Source: Apteryx mantelli (lineage: Eukaryota; Chordata; Aves; Apterygiformes; Apterygidae). Taken from it: a stretch of 64,000 nt of DNA. The position numbers were made by a program, and so were the translations under genes. Where the stretch lies: contig NC_089990.1 in the NCBI RefSeq assembly GCF_036417845.1, positions 3,422,001 to 3,486,000 on the forward strand, read 5' to 3'. The notes beneath the pieces were generated by a model. That model ran no database searches. It was not told the origin of the DNA and saw only the letters and a program-made list of their open reading frames with translations. Positions within the stretch are counted from its first letter, which is position 1. Each line of letters starts with the position of its first letter. This document shows, piece by piece, positions 55,690 to 64,000 of the stretch.

Positions 55690-57030
55690 GGCACCGGGGG
55701 GTCGTGGGGGGCGGGGGGGGGCGCGGGGGGGGTGCAGGGGGCTGGGGCGCTTGGGGAGGGTATATGGGGGTGCAGGGGGCTGGGGGGCTTGGGGAGGGGG
55801 TAGGGGGAGTTATGGGGCTGCAGAAGTTTTGGGGGGGGTTGGGAGTGGGGGCTTACGGGGGGGCTGGGAGGGTTGGGGGAGGCAGGGGGGTCCTAGAGGG
55901 CTGGGCGGGGGGGTATGGAGGGTTATGGGGGGCGGGGGCCGGGGTAGGGGGGAAGGGGCTCGGGGGGGTGTTTGTAGGAGGGGGGTGGTGGGGCGTGCGG
56001 GGGTGCAGGGGTAGGGGGGTGCGCGGGGGTGGGGAAGGTGCGGGGGGAGCAGGGTGTGCAGGGGTGTGAGGGCGCGTAGGGGTACGTGTGGTGTGCGGGG
56101 ACGGCTGTGCGGGTGTGCGGGAACAGCTGTGCGGGTGTGCAGAGGCGCAAGTTCCAGGGACATGTACGGGGATGTGGGTGTGCAAGGACGTGTGTGCGGG
56201 TGTGCAGAAACACGTGTGGGTGTGCAAGGATGTGTGTGCAGGTGTGCAGAAACACGTGTGGGTGTGCAGAGACATATGTGTGGGTGTGCAGGGATCCAGG
56301 TGTGCAGGGCAGTGTGTGGGTGTGCAGGGAGGTGTGCAGGTGTGTGGGGACATGTGCGGGTGTGCGGGGATGTGTGTGGGTGTGCAGGGATGTGTGTGGG
56401 TGTGCAGGGATGCAGGTGTGCAGGGACGGGTGCGGGTGTGTGTGGATGTGTGGGGGTGTACAGGGACATGTGGGTGTGCAGGGACATGTGTTCGGGTGTG
56501 CAGGGATGTGTGTGGGTGTGCAAGGACATGTGTGCAGCTGTGTAGTGGTGTGTGTGCAGGTGTGCAGGAACATGTGTGGGTGTGCAGGGACATGTGCGGG
56601 TGTGCAAGGATCCAGGTGTGCAGGGCAGTGTGTGGGTGTGCAGGGATATGTGCAGGTGTGTGGGGACATGTGCGGGTGTGCAGGGATGTGTGCGGGTGTG
56701 CAGGGATGTGTGTGGGTGTGCAGGGATGCAGGTGTGCAGGGAAGTGTGTGGGTGTGCAGGGATGTGTGTGCGGGTGTGCGGGGATGTGTGCGGGTGTGCA
56801 GGGATGCATGTGGGTGTGCAGGGATGCAGGTGTGCAGGGAAGTGTGTGGGTGTGCGGGGATGGGTGTGCGGGTGTGCAGGGATGTGTGTGCGGGTGTACA
56901 GGGATGTGTGCAGGTGTGCGGGGATGTGTGCGGGTGTGCAGGGAAGTGTGCAGGTGTGCAGGGAAGTGTGCAGGTGTGCAGGGATGCGTGTGGGTGTGCA
57001 GGGACGTGTGTGTGGGTGTGCAGGGACGCG
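55690..57030. repeat. G-rich tract and 20-bp TGTGCAGGGATG minisatellite between RPL36A and BTK
   Basis: 55690-56050 is a G-dominated, loosely repetitive stretch (GGGGCTTGGGGAGGG, GGGCTGGGGG). From about 56050 to 57030 it becomes a tandem array of about 20 bp units, TGTGCAGGGATGTGTGTGGG, with about 45-50 copies. Variants carry GGACATG or GGATGCAGG. Spurious frames exceeding 450 codons run through it on both strands. Confidence 0.95.
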
Positions 57031-58440
57031 GGCGCAGGGGCCGCACGGGGCAGGAGGCAGCAGCACAGCCGACCCCTGCCCACCGCCCCGGCAGTGCTGC
57101 CCGGCCCAATCCCGGCTCCCGATCCCGGCTCCCGAACCCGGCTCCCGCGGCCTGGCCGCGTCCGGCCCCATCCCGCCGGGCGGCGCGGGCCCCGGGGCGG
57201 CAGCACGACTGCTGGGGGCACTGTGGAGGTGGCCCCGGGCGTCTCCAGGAGGAAACGCGCTCGCTGCTTTGAGTCAGAAACCAAAAAAAAAAGGGGAACC
57301 GAAAGGGTGGGGTTGGCCGGCCCCGTCCTTCCTCCCCTCCGGCGGCCGGCGGGCGCGGGCGGCTGCAGCCGGGCTGCGTGGCGCCGGGCACGGCCGCCCC
57401 GAGCCGAGCCGAGCCGAGCCGAGCCGCGGGGCGCCCGGCACCGGTGAGCGCGGCGGTGGCGGTGGCGGTGGCGGCGGTGGCACGGGGCGGGGGGACCTCG
57501 GTGTGGCACCGCGTGGCGGCGGCGAGGCGAGGTGAGGCGGCGGGGCGCGAGGCGGCGAGGCCGCCCGGCCGGGACCGAGCATCCCCGGCAGCTGCACCGG
57601 GTGCAGATGCCGGGTACCGGCGGGGCGCCGGGGCGAGGAGGCGATGGGGCGGGGGGCCGCGGGGCGGCGGGCGGCGAAACCGGCCGGGGGCCTCCGCGTG
57701 GCGCGTGGTGCAGCCGCTCCGCTCCGCTCGCCTCGCCGGCAGCCAGCGCGGGCCCCGGGGCTGAGCCAGGGGTGAGCTGAGTTGGACGGCCTCAGCCTCA
57801 GCCTCGCACCGGGGCCCTGCCCGGGTCTGCGGTGCCCTGGGGGCTGCAGAGGGCTGGACGAGGGGCTGCCGTGGGGTGACGGGGATGGGGACATGGGGCT
57901 GCACCGGAGCAGGGGCTGGGGGTGGCGGGTGGGTGCCGAGGGTGACAGTGGCTTCCCCCACGGCTCGCTCGTGCCCAGGTCCCGCTGTGCGGAGGCTGCT
58001 GGACGCGGGTGCCGGGGGCTGCCCCCTCCCCGCTGGGCTGCGAGCACTGGCCGGAGCCCCGGGGCGGGAGGCGGGAGGGGGCCTGGCGGCAGCTGCCGGT
58101 TTATCCCCCCCCCCGCCATGCCAGAGCGTCCCCGCTCCGTCGCTGCCGCGCCGCGTCCCCCCTCGCCCCGAACGCGGGCGCTTCGGGGACTGCGAGCCCC
58201 GGCGTCCAGGGAGCGATCGCCCCGCGGGCAGACGGCACCCGGCGGCCGAGGTTTAGCCCCGGGGGCCGGGCAGGGTGGTAGAGCAGCCCCAGGGTCGCTC
58301 CGAGCTCCCCGGGGACCAGCAGGGAGCAGCAGCCCCCTTTTCCCCGGGTCCCCTGCCAGCCGGCGTCACCCCCCCCCGCGGTACCCCGAGGTGCCGGCGC
58401 GCGCCAGGGCCCGACGGCCGCGTCCCGGCACGCTTGGCCG
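57031..58440. other. CpG-rich region upstream of BTK, no coding exon
   Basis: Includes a small GAGCC pentamer repeat (about 57402-57424) and a possible donor CACCG/GTGAGC at 57443/57444 that could end an alternative non-coding exon. Frames open here are short, Pro/Arg-rich and overlap on both strands. Nothing more is supported. Confidence 0.45.
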
Positions 58441-58443
58441 AGG

Positions 58444-58555
58444 TGTGACAGCAGCAGGAAGTCACATTCGCCGGGGGGGGGAGGACGGGGACGCTTCCAC
58501 CCACCCGCTTGCCGCTGCCGCTGTCACAGCAAGGCAGTGATGGCTGGCGGCGGAG
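58444..58555 (+). promoter_or_regulatory. BTK: candidate BTK promoter with ETS/PU.1 site and non-coding exon 1
   Basis: A CAGGAAGT ETS/PU.1 core (58455-58462) sits inside an inverted repeat TGTGAC N11 GTCACA (58444-58449 and 58461-58466). About 90 bp downstream, GGCGGAG/GTGGGT (GT at 58556) could be the donor of the untranslated first exon. The BTK coding exon that follows has a good acceptor at 59399-59401, so at least one upstream exon must exist. Human BTK has a non-coding exon 1 and a PU.1-dependent promoter. The position is an inference. Confidence 0.35.
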
Positions 58556-58669
58556 GTGGGTCCCGCTGCGAGGCCCCCGTGGCCCCAGGGACAGGCAGGG
58601 ACGGAGCGAGGGGACAAGCCGGGAGGAGGGGGGCGGAAGGGGACAAGCCAGGGAGGGCCAGGGGCTGAG

Positions 58670-58745
58670 CCGTGCTGGGGACGGGGAGGCTGTTTTGGGG
58701 ACAGGGAGGCTGTTTTGGGGACGGGGAGGCTGTTTTGGGGACAGG
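58670..58745. repeat. 20-bp tandem repeat
   Basis: Three and a half nearly perfect copies of GGACAGGGAGGCTGTTTTGG (alternating with GGACGGGG). It lies in the inferred BTK intron 1. Confidence 0.85.
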
Positions 58746-59362
58746 GAGGGAGGCTGTGTCCTGCCGGGTCGGAAGAGCTCTGCAAGATGCTCACGGTCCT
58801 TCCCTCTCCGGCGGCACCGTCGCAGAGGACGCGGCGAGGACCTGCCCCACGTGCCCGACGCTGCTGGCCGTGGCCCAGCTGCTGCGGCTCGAGGTAAACG
58901 ACCCGGCGCTCCCCGCGCCCCGGGCTTGGGAAGGGGGACGGATGCGGTGGCAAACACCGGGATCGGCCAGCGATCCCAGGGATTTTGCCCCGACGGTTGC
59001 TGCCCAGCGCAGAACCTGTCCGGGAGCAGGGGGACCTGGTGTCCATCCCAAGGCCGGGGATGGAGCCGGCACTGGGGATGGGGAACCCGGAGCAGAGCCC
59101 CCCGTGGGGGGCAGCAGCAGCGGGGAGCCCTCGGGGACACTGAGATGTGGGGCTACGGGGGACGCCAGGGTCCCTCGGGATCCCCCCGCCACCCTGCCCC
59201 TGGCCCAGGACTCCTGGGCCCCGGGCCAGCGGCCGCCCCAGCCAGCCGCCTTTGCTAGACTCTGCCAACTTATTTTTTGCCAACTTATTTGGGAAGGGGG
59301 GGGGTCCCCGCTGCCCCGTCCCCCTCCCTCCGGCGCCGGCAGCCCCGGGGAGCGAAGCCTGA

Positions 59363-64000
<4,638 letters not shown>

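Noticed and set aside
55853-57961. 700-codon minus-strand frame of THPCTPTH repeats and plus-strand CAGVQGC repeats
   Set aside because: Translation of the TGTGCAGGGATG array in several frames; no start, splice or domain evidence.

Overview
The window is vertebrate nuclear DNA, almost certainly from a bird. The left end carries the 3' end of a CR1 LINE with its terminal ATTCTGTG-type octamers, which is the typical avian repeat. Genes are dense, introns short, CpG-rich promoters frequent, and GC-rich minisatellites occur every few kb. This is the style of an avian microchromosome or microchromosome-derived arm; the orthologues lie on human Xq22 and, from general knowledge, on chicken chromosome 4 short arm / passerine 4A.

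Seven protein-coding genes can be read exon by exon. From left to right they are: a thymosin beta-15 gene (TMSB15, +, 6085-6831), RAB9B (+, CDS 17616-18221), PLP1 (-, 27035-30051), GLRA4 (+, 36898-40903), GLA (+, 43840-50212), RPL36A (-, 52674-55498) and the 5' half of BTK (+, 59435 to beyond the window). All coding exons seen have usable splice sites and continuous phase, and none of the genes shows a disabling change. The BTK kinase domain lies to the right of the window.

Layout: 1-5400 is intergenic with two CR1 pieces, a CCATGGCC-type minisatellite and a TG/CA tract. 5440-7300 is TMSB15 with a TATA/CCAAT promoter. 7300-13450 is gene-free and GC-rich. 13450-21060 is RAB9B, with one CDS exon, inferred non-coding upstream exons and a long AT-rich 3' UTR. 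RAB9B and PLP1 converge tail to tail; PLP1 and GLRA4 diverge. GLRA4 is followed after about 2.9 kb by GLA in the same orientation. GLA and RPL36A converge, and RPL36A and BTK diverge.

The genes do not form a pathway. They include a myelin structural protein, a glycine-gated chloride channel, a lysosomal hydrolase, a late-endosome Rab, an actin-monomer binder, a 60S ribosomal protein and a B-cell kinase. They are linked by old synteny. In eutherians the GLA-RPL36A-BTK block is separated from the GLRA4-PLP1-RAB9B-TMSB15 block by about 2 Mb of ARMCX/BEX/TCEAL-type genes; here the two blocks touch. I found no mobile element beyond CR1 fragments, no viral fossil, and no sign of an unknown multi-gene system. 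The most interesting signals are the retained PLP1/DM20 splice switch, a SOX-site cluster in a 520-bp PLP1 first intron, a GC-AG intron in GLA, and the recurrent intronic and intergenic minisatellites, including a higher-order array in GLA intron 1.
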